Shown: positions 34,531 to 43,164 of the stretch, piece after piece
How positions within the stretch are numbered: position 1 is the stretch's first letter
Layout: the number at the start of each line of letters is the position of its first letter
DNA from: an uncultured Eubacterium sp.
Lineage (GTDB): Bacteria > Bacillota > Clostridia > Lachnospirales > Lachnospiraceae
Length of the DNA stretch: 64,000 nt
Reading direction: 5' to 3'
Assembly (NCBI GenBank): GCA_910589665.1
Contig: CAJUTR010000004.1
Coordinates: 62,001-126,000 of the forward strand
The notes under the pieces: model-generated
Databases searched by the model: none
What the model was told of the DNA's origin: nothing
What the model saw: the letters and a program-made list of their open reading frames with translations, nothing else
Program-made: the position numbers and the translations under genes

Positions 34531-34640
34531 CTGCCTATCTATCCGAAGCACAAAATGGCAAGGAGAACTAGACGATTCATTTCATCTGACTTACGATTCT
34601 TATATCATGACCGAACTGCTCTAGTCTTGCGAACGCTTCC

Positions 34641-35480
34641 TTATTTCCTAACACAAGGCTGTTTCAGATCCAGCCGCACGCAATCATGGTGTGCCTTTCG
34701 TTTCTCGGGCGGCGGCAGCTGCATATAATCCCCGAACGCCTCCCGCAAATACCCGTCATATCCTGCCGGTATCGGCATCCTCGTCTCCTCAAACTCGACA
34801 AACTCTGCCTTTTCAAACCATTCCCTGCGGTATTTCTTTTTCATATAATAAGGTCCCGAGCACAGTTCTGTGATATATCGGCATTCCCGGATCGGATACT
34901 TTGTCATATGACGTTTCGCGAAGGACCAGATCCGGAAACGCACGCCCTTTCCACGGAATATACCGAGCAACAGACGGCTCCCAAACGCCATAAGCCCGCC
35001 ATGTTTTTTCGGCACAGTCTGCGCCCGGAATAACGAATAAACGAGCGCCCACAAGCACTGCATTTTCCGCTGCCACTTTCCTTCAGGATAACCGTCCAGC
35101 GGAAGTACATCGAGCGCGACCCCGTGTGGAATATCTAAATCTCTCTGATATGGCTTGACCTGTGTCGTCTGGCTGTCCCGAAGCGTCGCAAAATTATTTC
35201 GATCGACATAATCCCTCGTCGTATCCGACAATACATACCGACGTCCCCGCTCATAGGCATCCCAGTTTTTTACAAATATTTCATAATCCTCCCTTGGCAT
35301 AAAAAAATCAAGATCGTCGTCCCACGGGATAAATCCTTTATGCCGGATCGCCCCAATGCAGCCACCGCCGCAAAAATAACAGAGCAAATGGAATTCCTCG
35401 CAGAACTCGACGAATACCTCTGCCATTTCCAAACTGATCCGCTGCAGTCCCTTTAACTCCTGATCGCTATATTCTTTCAT
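34641..35480 (-). CDS. LicD family phosphotransferase (second copy)
   Basis: A 279-residue LicD protein with the same layout as the copy at 32126-33001: CGGGCIGAIRHKGFIPWDDDLDFFM near residue 40, then DIPHGVALDVLPLDGYPEGK and a C-terminal MPIPAGYDGYLREAFGDYM block. It should transfer a phospho-alcohol to a surface glycan. I chose MKEYSDQELK at 35480 because it aligns with the start of the first copy; an ATG at 35543 with GGAGGAG upstream would extend it by 21 residues into the GT2 gene. The overlap with that gene implies coupled translation. Confidence 0.9.
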   Translation of the reverse strand: MKEYSDQELKGLQRISLEMAEVFVEFCEEFHLLCYFCGGGCIGAIRHKGFIPWDDDLDFFMPREDYEIFVKNWDAYERGRRYVLSDTTRDYVDRNNFATLRDSQTTQVKPYQRDLDIPHGVALDVLPLDGYPEGKWQRKMQCLWALVYSLFRAQTVPKKHGGLMAFGSRLLLGIFRGKGVRFRIWSFAKRHMTKYPIRECRYITELCSGPYYMKKKYRREWFEKAEFVEFEETRMPIPAGYDGYLREAFGDYMQLPPPEKRKAHHDCVRLDLKQPCVRK

Positions 35481-36558
35481 TTTCGTCTCTTCCGGTTCCC
35501 CGCCCGCTCTTCTCATTCCCTGATCCCCTGCTTTCTTTCCCATGATGTGATCTCCTCCAAAACGGCATTTTTACCAGTCCCACCAATGTCCCCGTCCCGT
35601 AGCTGAGATGGAGGAGAAAAAACAGAAACGGGAGCAGTACAAACTGGATATTTCGTTGTCCGTTATGCAAAGCAGACGCCCCGACAGCGGCCTGTACCGC
35701 CATTCCGACAGCTAACAGCCAGTATAGTGTCCACATCAGTACCGCTAAAAACGGGTGACCAAACATGGCCAAAATCGTCGTAAACAGAATACCGAGTACA
35801 AATCCAAACGGCACAAAATGGTAAAGGGAAAGACACCTTGGACAGACGCCTGCCGTCAGGCCAATCCAGTATCCGTTTCCGTATTTCTGCTGGCACATCT
35901 TCACCAGATCCGGCCGTATCATCTGATAAGAAATAATACCCGGCATCAGGCAGAGCCGGAACCCGTTTTGACGTACACGATAATTGAACTCATTGTCCTC
36001 CGTTCGCCCCAGATCTTCACGGAATCGTCCTGCTTTCTCAAACACTTCCCGCCGGTACGCCCCGTGAAAAAGGGATTTTACATATGTCTTTTCCCCGCCT
36101 CTCCGGAATGGCGCCGCGCTGCTGCCAAACATCGAACTCTCCGCCGCCAAAAGAACATTCTGCCACGGAGACTCCTCCTCTACGATATTCGGCCGTGCCC
36201 CTCCGGTCACATACTCCCCGGCTTCCAGAGCCGCCACATTTTTCTCGATAAAATCAGAAGGGATACTGCTGTGCGCGTCGACACGTACGAGCGCCTCGGT
36301 CGTAAACGCATTGATGGCGCGGTTCCACCCCCTGCTCAGTATCTTTCCCGGATTTTCCATCACCTGGATCGATCTGAACTCCGCTTCATGCTTCTTTGCA
36401 AAAGACTCCATGACTGTCTTCGTCCCATCCTCCGACATACTGTCGATCAATAAAAGTTCTATCTTTTCATGCGGATAACCCTGCGCCAGTATATCATTCA
36501 AAACCGCCGGAAGATTTTTCTCCTCATTCCATGCCACGATCGCGATCGAAAGATCCAT
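35467..36558 (-). CDS. membrane-associated family 2 glycosyltransferase (ExoA-like)
   Basis: A 363-residue protein with an N-terminal GT2 domain (SIAIVAWNEEKNLPAVLNDIL; LLIDSMSEDGT; RVDAHSSIP; and GRTEDNEFNYRVRQNGF, which has the ED and RxR-like acceptor motif). Three to four C-terminal hydrophobic helices follow (about 240-345). This matches succinoglycan ExoA-type transferases. GGGGGG precedes the start. The C-terminal tail is very basic and overlaps the licD start. Confidence 0.9.
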   Translation of the reverse strand: MDLSIAIVAWNEEKNLPAVLNDILAQGYPHEKIELLLIDSMSEDGTKTVMESFAKKHEAEFRSIQVMENPGKILSRGWNRAINAFTTEALVRVDAHSSIPSDFIEKNVAALEAGEYVTGGARPNIVEEESPWQNVLLAAESSMFGSSAAPFRRGGEKTYVKSLFHGAYRREVFEKAGRFREDLGRTEDNEFNYRVRQNGFRLCLMPGIISYQMIRPDLVKMCQQKYGNGYWIGLTAGVCPRCLSLYHFVPFGFVLGILFTTILAMFGHPFLAVLMWTLYWLLAVGMAVQAAVGASALHNGQRNIQFVLLPFLFFLLHLSYGTGTLVGLVKMPFWRRSHHGKESRGSGNEKSGRGTGRDENERI

Positions 36559-36637
36559 TGTCCGTTCCCCCCAGTCAAGTAATTAAAATATGTTACGTTT
36601 CCCCTTTTGCCGGATCTGCCACAGCACATCGTTTCCT

Positions 36638-37267
36638 TTACTTCCCTGGCAGATCTTTGATCAGAGGTTTTAATTTCTTATAAATCTCTCGAACGATATT
36701 ACCCGCGTTGTATATTTTCATAAGATTATTGTTTACCTGTTGTTTGGATTTCGCTTTCAAAACCGCCTGGATGATCTCATCCTTATGCTTTTTATATTTC
36801 TTGTCTCTAAAATGCTGTCCAAAGAACGAACGGATCTGCGCCTCTCGCTGATTTGTTTTCGAAGGAGCTTTTTTTATCGTCTCAGTCCGCTTTCCTATTT
36901 TAGACATTTTCTTAACATGATAATTGTTGGAAGAAAACATTTCTATCGCACTGTCGAAATCAGAGTCTTTTGACACGATAACATATTCTGCTTTTTTGTC
37001 CACTGCCAACAGCTTTTCGAGATCAAAAAGGATCCGGCAGTCCACAGCATTTTTAATCGGCATCTGAACCTTCCTGTAATCAAAGTGAGCCTTTGACTCA
37101 TTGATACGTTTGTGCAGGCCAAAAGAAAGCGTTTCTGCAGCCTCACTGTAGTAGATGACCACCTCATCCCGTTCGGACAGATGTTCAACGCCGTTCAATC
37201 CATCTCGGTTTACATTTTCATAATCCACAAGGAAATATCTCTTATTTCCTTCTTTATTATCATTCAT
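36638..37267 (-). CDS. NYN/PIN-like domain protein
   Basis: A 209-residue protein with an N-terminal NYN domain (about 10-130). Motifs FLVDYENVNRDGL, NAVDCRILFDLEKLL and IVSKDSDFDSAIEMF supply the acidic residues expected of a PIN-fold RNase. The C-terminal ~80 residues are lysine-rich and helical and may bind RNA (KSKQQVNNNLMKIYNAGN). The role is probably RNA processing or decay, but the substrate is unknown. The ATG follows GGAGAACGTG. It has its own promoter (37331-37359). Confidence 0.85.
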   Translation of the reverse strand: MNDNKEGNKRYFLVDYENVNRDGLNGVEHLSERDEVVIYYSEAAETLSFGLHKRINESKAHFDYRKVQMPIKNAVDCRILFDLEKLLAVDKKAEYVIVSKDSDFDSAIEMFSSNNYHVKKMSKIGKRTETIKKAPSKTNQREAQIRSFFGQHFRDKKYKKHKDEIIQAVLKAKSKQQVNNNLMKIYNAGNIVREIYKKLKPLIKDLPGK

Positions 37268-37330
37268 CACGTTCTCCTAAATCATTTACCTAAATCCATA
37301 AACTTCTCACAAAAATTTCTAAAACATATA

Positions 37331-37359
37331 CAGTATACACCTTTTCTTCTTTTTCAGCA
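37331..37359 (-). promoter_or_regulatory. sigma-A-type promoter of the NYN gene
   Basis: On the minus strand TTGCTG (37354-37359) and TATACT (37331-37336) are 17 bp apart, about 65 bp upstream of the start. Confidence 0.6.
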
Positions 37360-37446
37360 ACCTTACTGTCATTACTGATTCACACTCCTCCTTTCGTGCC
37401 AAATAACGGTAATCCCCTTTCCCCGCTTTATTTCCTCCAAACGTTA

Positions 37447-37455
37447 TGATATAAT
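37447..37455 (+). promoter_or_regulatory. extended -10 promoter of the DUF3810 gene
   Basis: TGATATAAT (TGnTATAAT) at 37447-37455 forms an extended -10 element without a good -35 box, about 50 bp upstream of the start. Confidence 0.5.
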
Positions 37456-37506
37456 TTATCTATACAAACATACAAATAAACAGATACATACGGAGGTATG
37501 AAACAT

Positions 37507-38622
37507 ATGATAACCAAAAAATGGAAACATCTCTCCTTCTATTGGAAAAGCATCCTCTTCTTTTCTTGCTTTGTTCTTCTATGCCTCCTCTTGTCACGTA
37601 TCCCATCGTTCTGTGATTTTTATACAGACCACCTCTTTCCCCTCGGACTTCAGACCTACGGGCGGATCATGGGACTCCTTCCGTTTTCGGCGGGCGAAAT
37701 ACTGATCGCCGTCTTCGGCGTACTCGTACTGCTCCAGACCGTGCTTGTACTCCTCCTTCTTTTGTTCCGCATAAAAAAAACCGGCGCATTTACCGCATTC
37801 GTTATCCGGTACTCGAAATGTATGCTCGCCTTTGTACTCCTCGTCATCTGGATCATGACGGCCAACTGCGCCACCCTTTATAATTGCAGTAAATTAGTGG
37901 TAGGCGACGGAACAGCAACGACATATTCTTTTGAAGAAATCCGGGAACTCAGAGATTTGATCGTAGAGAAATGTAATACCCTTTCAACCAAAATGAAACG
38001 CGACGAATACGGTAATGTCGTGACAGACGAAAATATAAACGAAAAAATCAAAACAGCCATGCAAAAATTATCGACAGATTACCCGAGACTTTCGGGTTAC
38101 TATCCGCCTCCCAAACCAGTACTCGGCTCCTTTTTCATGTATCAGGCCGGCTACGACGGCGTATATTTCCCGTTTTCCCTCGAGGCGAATTACAATACAT
38201 ACATCAGCGACATCCGCTACCCGCATGTGGCATGTCACGAACTTGCCCATCTAAAGGGCTATATCTACGAAGACGAAGCTGACTTCATCGCCTACCTCGC
38301 CTGTGTGGGGAGTGACGACGAGCAGCTCCAATACGCGGGGTATCTTGGCGTTCTCGACTACATTGATTCCGATTACCGCGGCAGCGTGAAGGATAGGGAA
38401 GATGTCTCCACACTGAAAATCAGCGATCTGGTAAACCATGACTCCGGCAGCTATACGGACGAAACAAAAAAAGAACTTTCCGCCATGCCGGAACTCATTG
38501 ATTCTGAAACAGTAGCTTCGGTGAGTAAAGGATTTACAGACGCCTATATGGATTATTACGGTGCCGAACCAAATTACGCCGAGGTAACGAAACTTTTACT
38601 GGCCTATTATCATACAAAATAG
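37507..38622 (+). CDS. DUF3810 family membrane metalloprotease-like protein
   Basis: A 371-residue protein with three hydrophobic helices in the first ~115 residues, then an extracytoplasmic domain. That domain carries ACHELAHLKGYIYEDEADFIAY, an HExxH zinc motif with a downstream glutamate suggestive of a gluzincin-like site. DUF3810 proteins are uncharacterised; a membrane peptidase role is inferred from the motif. The ATG at 37507 is ten bases after GGAGG; the ATG at 37498 lies too close to it. The gene stands alone on the plus strand. Confidence 0.85.
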   Translation: MITKKWKHLSFYWKSILFFSCFVLLCLLLSRIPSFCDFYTDHLFPLGLQTYGRIMGLLPFSAGEILIAVFGVLVLLQTVLVLLLLLFRIKKTGAFTAFVIRYSKCMLAFVLLVIWIMTANCATLYNCSKLVVGDGTATTYSFEEIRELRDLIVEKCNTLSTKMKRDEYGNVVTDENINEKIKTAMQKLSTDYPRLSGYYPPPKPVLGSFFMYQAGYDGVYFPFSLEANYNTYISDIRYPHVACHELAHLKGYIYEDEADFIAYLACVGSDDEQLQYAGYLGVLDYIDSDYRGSVKDREDVSTLKISDLVNHDSGSYTDETKKELSAMPELIDSETVASVSKGFTDAYMDYYGAEPNYAEVTKLLLAYYHTK

Positions 38623-38644
38623 TCCACATACTTCGAAAAAAGGC

Positions 38645-38673
38645 TTGCCCTTCTTTCCCAAAACGATTATACT
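38645..38673 (+). promoter_or_regulatory. sigma-A-type promoter of the GT2-GtrA gene
   Basis: TTGCCC (38645-38650) and TATACT (38668-38673) are 17 bp apart, about 85 bp before the start. The leader contains ACAAAC/GTTTGT arms around a GCGATCGC palindrome. Confidence 0.55.
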
Positions 38674-38758
38674 AAAATGTGAGAAAAGCGACAAACATAT
38701 TGCGATCGCGTTTGTTAGAGGTTGGGAAAAATCAGCGTAAAATATAAATGAGGATATT

Positions 38759-39871
38759 ATGGGGACATATAAAACAGACATTGCCATTGTCATCCCGGCG
38801 CTTAATCCCGATGAGCGGATGGTTTCGCTCGTGCGGGAACTAATTGAAGCCGGGTTTGAAAATATCATCCTTGTCGATGACGGCAGTAAAATAGAAAATA
38901 GAATATATTTCAAGACATGCAGGGAGGACTATCACTGTCGTCTCATTCGTCATATGGTAAATTTGGGGAAAGGCATTGCCCTGAAAACGGCGTTTAACCA
39001 CATATTAGACAACCGCCCCGACATTACGGGAACGGTTACGGTAGACTGCGACGGCCAGCACGTCGTATCGGACATTATCACATGCGCCAAACTTGTAATG
39101 GAACACCCCGACCACCTGATCCTCGGCTGCCGCCAGTTTAATGATCCAAATATTCCGCTGCGCAGCCGCTTTGGCAATAAATTTACGAAACATTTCATCC
39201 GGCTTTTGTGCGGCATCCATGTATCCGACACCCAAACCGGACTGCGAGGCATGTCCAGGCAGCTCATCAATCAGTATTTTGCACAGACGAAAGGAGAACG
39301 TTTCGAGTACGAAATGAACATGCTCCTCTGTGCCAGGGAGCACCAGATCCCCATTACCGAATTTCCGATACAGACGATCTATTTAGAACATAATGAAAGC
39401 TCTCATTTTAACCCCTTTATTGATTCCATCCGGATCTATAAAGTCTTTTTAACATTTATGCTCAGTTCCCTCTCCAGCTTTATCATCGATATATTACTTT
39501 ATTACATGTTAGGGTTCATCCTGCGCCCCATCATCGGTGACAAACTCCAGATCTCCTTTTTGGGAATTGAGATGTCTCTTCTCATTTTACTGCGGAGCGT
39601 CCTTTCCAGGCTCGGTTCATCGCTGTATAATTTTACTCTGAATAAAAATCAGGTATTCCATAATGATTCAAAGGATGTAACGATCATCCTGAAATATTAC
39701 GTGCTGTGCATCTGCCAGCTCATCCTCTCGTCCCTGCTCGTGGACAAGGCGCTGACCTTCATCTTCTCCTCGACCATACGAAAATGTATCATAGACACCA
39801 TACTATTTACGATCAGTTTCCAGATCCAGCGGGAATGGGTATTCCGGCCTGGGAAAAAGAAGGCGGCCTGA
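38759..39871 (+). CDS. GT2 glycosyltransferase fused to a GtrA-like membrane domain
   Basis: A 370-residue protein. The N-terminal ~225 residues are a dolichyl-phosphate-mannose-synthase-like GT2 domain (DIAIVIPALNPDERMVSLV, LVDDGSKIE, TVDCDGQHV, FRSRFGNKF-like region, SDTQTGLRG). The C-terminal ~130 residues have four hydrophobic helices of the GtrA family (SSFIIDILLYYMLGF, GSSLYNFTLNKNQVF). This fusion suggests synthesis and flipping of a polyprenyl-phosphate sugar for glycan decoration. AGGA precedes the ATG. Confidence 0.92.
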   Translation: MGTYKTDIAIVIPALNPDERMVSLVRELIEAGFENIILVDDGSKIENRIYFKTCREDYHCRLIRHMVNLGKGIALKTAFNHILDNRPDITGTVTVDCDGQHVVSDIITCAKLVMEHPDHLILGCRQFNDPNIPLRSRFGNKFTKHFIRLLCGIHVSDTQTGLRGMSRQLINQYFAQTKGERFEYEMNMLLCAREHQIPITEFPIQTIYLEHNESSHFNPFIDSIRIYKVFLTFMLSSLSSFIIDILLYYMLGFILRPIIGDKLQISFLGIEMSLLILLRSVLSRLGSSLYNFTLNKNQVFHNDSKDVTIILKYYVLCICQLILSSLLVDKALTFIFSSTIRKCIIDTILFTISFQIQREWVFRPGKKKAA

Positions 39872-39907
39872 AAAGGCGGAAAACGAAAATTTGCAATCCC
39901 CCGCTCT

Positions 39908-40711
39908 TCACATTCGGCCCACCTTGATCTCTTCGAGGGAAAGATCAATATACATCTGGATCTCCTCCTCGGTCATTTTCGTATACTCGGCCAGTTCTGC
40001 CACCGTAGCTAGACGTCCCCACTCCTCTGCCAGCACTTTCGTGGCCTCATGGATGAGATTCGTCTTCGTAACGATCGTATGTTCCATTCCCCGGCTCTCT
40101 AACCGGTCATCTGCCAGCTCGATCATCCTCGAACGCACCGCGCGGTCTATTTCCTTCTTCACATCCGAAATCCCGTCATTCCCGCACAACATATCCACGG
40201 TCGTAAGCAGCGTGAGGTTTCCCTCCTGGATCAGATCCTCCAAGGGAACGCCCCGGTTCTTATATTTACCCGCCAGTGTGACGACGCCCTTCAGATGCGC
40301 CTCAATCACTGGATGCACGGCGCTCTCATCGCCGGAACAAAGGCGCCGGTAAAGCTCCACCCTCTCTTCCTCCGAAACCTCCTTTAAGCCTCGGAGTTCT
40401 CGCCGGTAAAGTGAGAGATACTTTGAATCTTCTGTATTCCACCCAGCATCCGGCCCGTTTTGCGCGATCCCGCTCTCTTTGCTGCTTTCGACGCCAGTGC
40501 CGCTGCCTGCACCCGCCTTTTTGCGAACGTGCCCGGCCACTTCGATATTGTGCTCATCGAGAAAATCATACACCAGTTTCAGCTGTGCATCTGTCAATTC
40601 CAGATCGCGGCAAAATTTGCCGACTTCTTTCTTCGTGATCCTGCTGTCATTTGCCTTCGCCAGATCGACCAGCGCAAGCATCTGTGCCATAAATTCATTC
40701 TGATCCGTCAT
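39908..40711 (-). CDS. sigma-70-like protein lacking region 4
   Basis: A 267-residue protein. Residues ~1-60 resemble the sigma 1.1 fold (LTDAQLKLVYDFLDEHNIEV). A low-complexity linker follows, then a region 1.2-like stretch (SKYLSLYRRELRGLKEVSEEE), a region 2 with VPLEDLIQEGNLTLLTTVDM, and a region 3-like C-terminus (ATVAELAEYTKMTEEEIQMY). Region 2.3/2.4 lacks the tryptophan-rich melting and -10 recognition motif, and there is no region 4. It may therefore modulate RNA polymerase rather than direct promoter recognition (inference). It follows the alcohol dehydrogenase gene by 21 bp. Confidence 0.8.
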   Translation of the reverse strand: MTDQNEFMAQMLALVDLAKANDSRITKKEVGKFCRDLELTDAQLKLVYDFLDEHNIEVAGHVRKKAGAGSGTGVESSKESGIAQNGPDAGWNTEDSKYLSLYRRELRGLKEVSEEERVELYRRLCSGDESAVHPVIEAHLKGVVTLAGKYKNRGVPLEDLIQEGNLTLLTTVDMLCGNDGISDVKKEIDRAVRSRMIELADDRLESRGMEHTIVTKTNLIHEATKVLAEEWGRLATVAELAEYTKMTEEEIQMYIDLSLEEIKVGRM

Positions 40712-40732
40712 CCGCCACTCTCCTCATCATAA

Positions 40733-41920
40733 TCAATCCTCACAGACCGAACGGTAAATGCACTTCACATCTTCCGCCTTCAGCTTCACATAATTTCCCT
40801 CGGTTTCCTTACCGGCCAAAAGCTTTTCGGTCAGCCTGTCAATATCTTTCGCATCCGCTCCGATCTCCGCAAACGAAAGTGGCATACCGATCGATTTCAA
40901 AAATGCTTCGAATTTCTCTATCCCGAGAAGAGCCGTCTCCTCATCTGTGCCGCTGCCTGACTCTGCCTGCGGCAAAACATCCCAAACCCGCTCGGCAAAC
41001 TGTACGAGCTTGTGCGGATTGATCTGCAGCACATACCGCATCCACGCCGGCGCGATAACGGCCAGCCCGGCGCCATGCGTCACATCGTACAGCGCAGAAA
41101 GCTCATGCTCGATATGATGGCTTGCCCAGTCCTGTACCCGTCCAACGCCACACACGTTATTGTGCGCGAGCATCCCCGCCCACATAATATTGGCCCGCGC
41201 CTCATAGTTATGCGGATCCTCGATGACACGCGGCGTCTCATGGATCATCGTCTTTAACACCGCCTCGCATAAACGGTCCGTGATCTCGACTTCCTCCGTA
41301 TTCGAAAAATACCGCTCGCAAATATGTATCATGATATCCGTGGCGCCCGCGGCCGTCTGATACGGCGGTAATGTGCAGGTCAGTTCGGGATTTAAGATCG
41401 AGAACTTCGGGCGCAGCAGATCCGAGCCGGCGCCTGTTTTCACACCGGTCGTCTCATTTGTGATCACCGTATTCGTCGACCCCTCCGAACCAGCCGCCGC
41501 GATCGTGAGTATCGTGCCGACCGGCAATGCCTTCTCTATGACTGCCTTTTTCGTATAAAAATCCCAAAAGTCTCCATCGTAACAGCTTCCCGCCGCGATC
41601 GCCTTCGCTGAATCGATCGTACTGCCGCCGCCGACTGCGAGAATAAAATCACAGCCTTCATCGCGGCACATTTCGATCCCCTCGTAAACTAAGCCGCTGC
41701 GTGGATTCGGCTTGACGCCGCCGAGTTCCCCGTACGAAATGCCCTCATCGTCCAGACATTTCACGACCTTGTCATACAGGCCGGATTTTTTGATCGAACC
41801 GCCGCCGTAATGCAGCAGCACCTTCCTCCCGCCAAAGCGGCGAATCAGGCTTCCCACATGCTCCTCGGCATTTCTCCCGAAATCAAAATAGGTCGGTGCA
41901 TAAAACGTAAAATTATCCAT
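40733..41920 (-). CDS. iron-containing alcohol dehydrogenase (BdhA/YqhD-like)
   Basis: A 395-residue type III alcohol dehydrogenase, probably an NAD(P)H-dependent butanol/aldehyde reductase used to regenerate NAD(P)+. Cofactor motifs are AVGGGSTIDSAKAIA and TILTIAAAGSEGS. The metal ligands are in GATDIMIHICERYF, DWASHHIEHELSALYDVTHGAGLAVI and its second histidine. The start lies just after a long structured region (41921-42124) that would be in its mRNA leader. Confidence 0.94.
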   Translation of the reverse strand: MDNFTFYAPTYFDFGRNAEEHVGSLIRRFGGRKVLLHYGGGSIKKSGLYDKVVKCLDDEGISYGELGGVKPNPRSGLVYEGIEMCRDEGCDFILAVGGGSTIDSAKAIAAGSCYDGDFWDFYTKKAVIEKALPVGTILTIAAAGSEGSTNTVITNETTGVKTGAGSDLLRPKFSILNPELTCTLPPYQTAAGATDIMIHICERYFSNTEEVEITDRLCEAVLKTMIHETPRVIEDPHNYEARANIMWAGMLAHNNVCGVGRVQDWASHHIEHELSALYDVTHGAGLAVIAPAWMRYVLQINPHKLVQFAERVWDVLPQAESGSGTDEETALLGIEKFEAFLKSIGMPLSFAEIGADAKDIDRLTEKLLAGKETEGNYVKLKAEDVKCIYRSVCED

Positions 41921-42124
41921 ATGTTTACCTCATGCTTCTAAAATGTCTGTTTATAAACTGATGCCTCGGATTGCTCCGTTGTTTCACAACTCCCGCAATC
42001 CTTCAAACATTCGAAATCCGCTGATTTACTGCGTAAATCGCTTCTTTCTCATGTTTGGCGGGTCCCAAGTTCAAATGCCTTATCATGTAAACATGAACAG
42101 CATTTTGACCTTTTGACCCTGGCA
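41921..42124 (-). ncRNA. candidate structured RNA leader upstream of the alcohol dehydrogenase
   Basis: The 204 bp gap between asnA and adh has no gene but folds into nested stems. Pairings: 41968-41974 with 41995-42001, enclosing 41978-41982 with 41986-41990; 42004-42010 with 42051-42057, enclosing the 3-base-loop hairpin 42023-42029 with 42033-42039; and 42073-42078 with 42100-42105, enclosing 42083-42087 with 42092-42096. All arms are perfect. It could be a cis-regulatory RNA of adh or a small intergenic repeat element. It matches no riboswitch consensus that I recognise, and no obvious promoter was found. Confidence 0.5.
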
Positions 42125-43132
42125 TCATAAAATGTGCAATCCCGCTTTTTGCGCGCTTTCCATCGTCTCATCCGTCCAGATCGAGGACTGCACCTCGCCG
42201 ATGTGCGCTTTTTTCAGGAAAAACATACAAATACGCGACTGTCCGATCCCGCCGCCGATCGTGTACGGGAGTTTCCCCTCTAATACGGCCTTCTGGAACG
42301 GCAGGTTTTTCCGCTCCTCACAGCCCGCCTTGGCAAGCTGCTCCTCCAACGCCTTTTCGTCGACGCGGATCCCCATCGAAGACAGTTCGAGCGCGATATC
42401 AAGAATTGGATAGTAAACGATGATATCCCCGTTTAACGACCAGTCGTCGTAATCCGGCGCCCGCCCGTCATGCGGCTCGCCATTTCGCAGCTTGTCCCCG
42501 ATCTGCATTAGGAAAATGGCGCCGTACTCTTTTACCGCCAGATACTCCCTCTCCTTCGGCGTTTTTTCGGGATAGCGCTCTTCCAGTTCGGAAGTCGTTA
42601 TGAAATGAATGTCCTGCGGCAGTGATTTCTTTATGTACGGATACAGGTTTGACATATAATCTTCCGTCTCTTCCAAAGAACGGTACACCTGATTCACTAC
42701 TTTTTTCAGCGTTTCCTCATTTCTCTCTTCTTTCCTGATGATCTTCTCCCAATCCCACTGGTCAACAAAGATTGAATGGATGTTATCCGTATCCTCGTCC
42801 CGGCGGATGGCGTTCATATCGGTATAAAGACCCTCGCCGTGCTGGAACTCATAGCGCTTGAGGGCATGTCGTTTCCACTTCGCCAGCGAATGCACGATCT
42901 CAACCTTCCTCTCGCCCTGCTCACGGATGCCAAAGGAAACCGGACGCTCGACCCCGTTCAGGTCATCGTTCAATCCCGTTTCCGGCGGCAGGAACAGCGG
43001 GGCCGAAACCCTCGTCAGATTCAGGTTTTCCGCTAATGTCCGCTCAAAAAAATCTTTCACCGTCTTGATCGCCACCTCCGTCTCCCGGATGGACAGCGCC
43101 GATTGATATTGTTCTGGTATTTGTATGCTCAT
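42125..43132 (-). CDS. asnA: aspartate-ammonia ligase (AsnA)
   Basis: It makes asparagine from aspartate, ammonia and ATP. The 335-residue product has the class II synthetase-like fold with motifs PVSFGIREQGERKVEIVHSL, RRDEDTDNIHSIFVDQWDWE and the late GGGIGQSRICMFFL. The ATG at 43130-43132 (MSIQIPEQYQ) follows GAGAGGAAAAGG. It lies 32 bp downstream of asnS, so both asparagine supply and asparagine charging are made from one transcript. Confidence 0.96.
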   Translation of the reverse strand: MSIQIPEQYQSALSIRETEVAIKTVKDFFERTLAENLNLTRVSAPLFLPPETGLNDDLNGVERPVSFGIREQGERKVEIVHSLAKWKRHALKRYEFQHGEGLYTDMNAIRRDEDTDNIHSIFVDQWDWEKIIRKEERNEETLKKVVNQVYRSLEETEDYMSNLYPYIKKSLPQDIHFITTSELEERYPEKTPKEREYLAVKEYGAIFLMQIGDKLRNGEPHDGRAPDYDDWSLNGDIIVYYPILDIALELSSMGIRVDEKALEEQLAKAGCEERKNLPFQKAVLEGKLPYTIGGGIGQSRICMFFLKKAHIGEVQSSIWTDETMESAQKAGLHIL

Positions 43133-43164
43133 AAGCCTTTTCCTCTCTTTTTTGCACATGGTTT

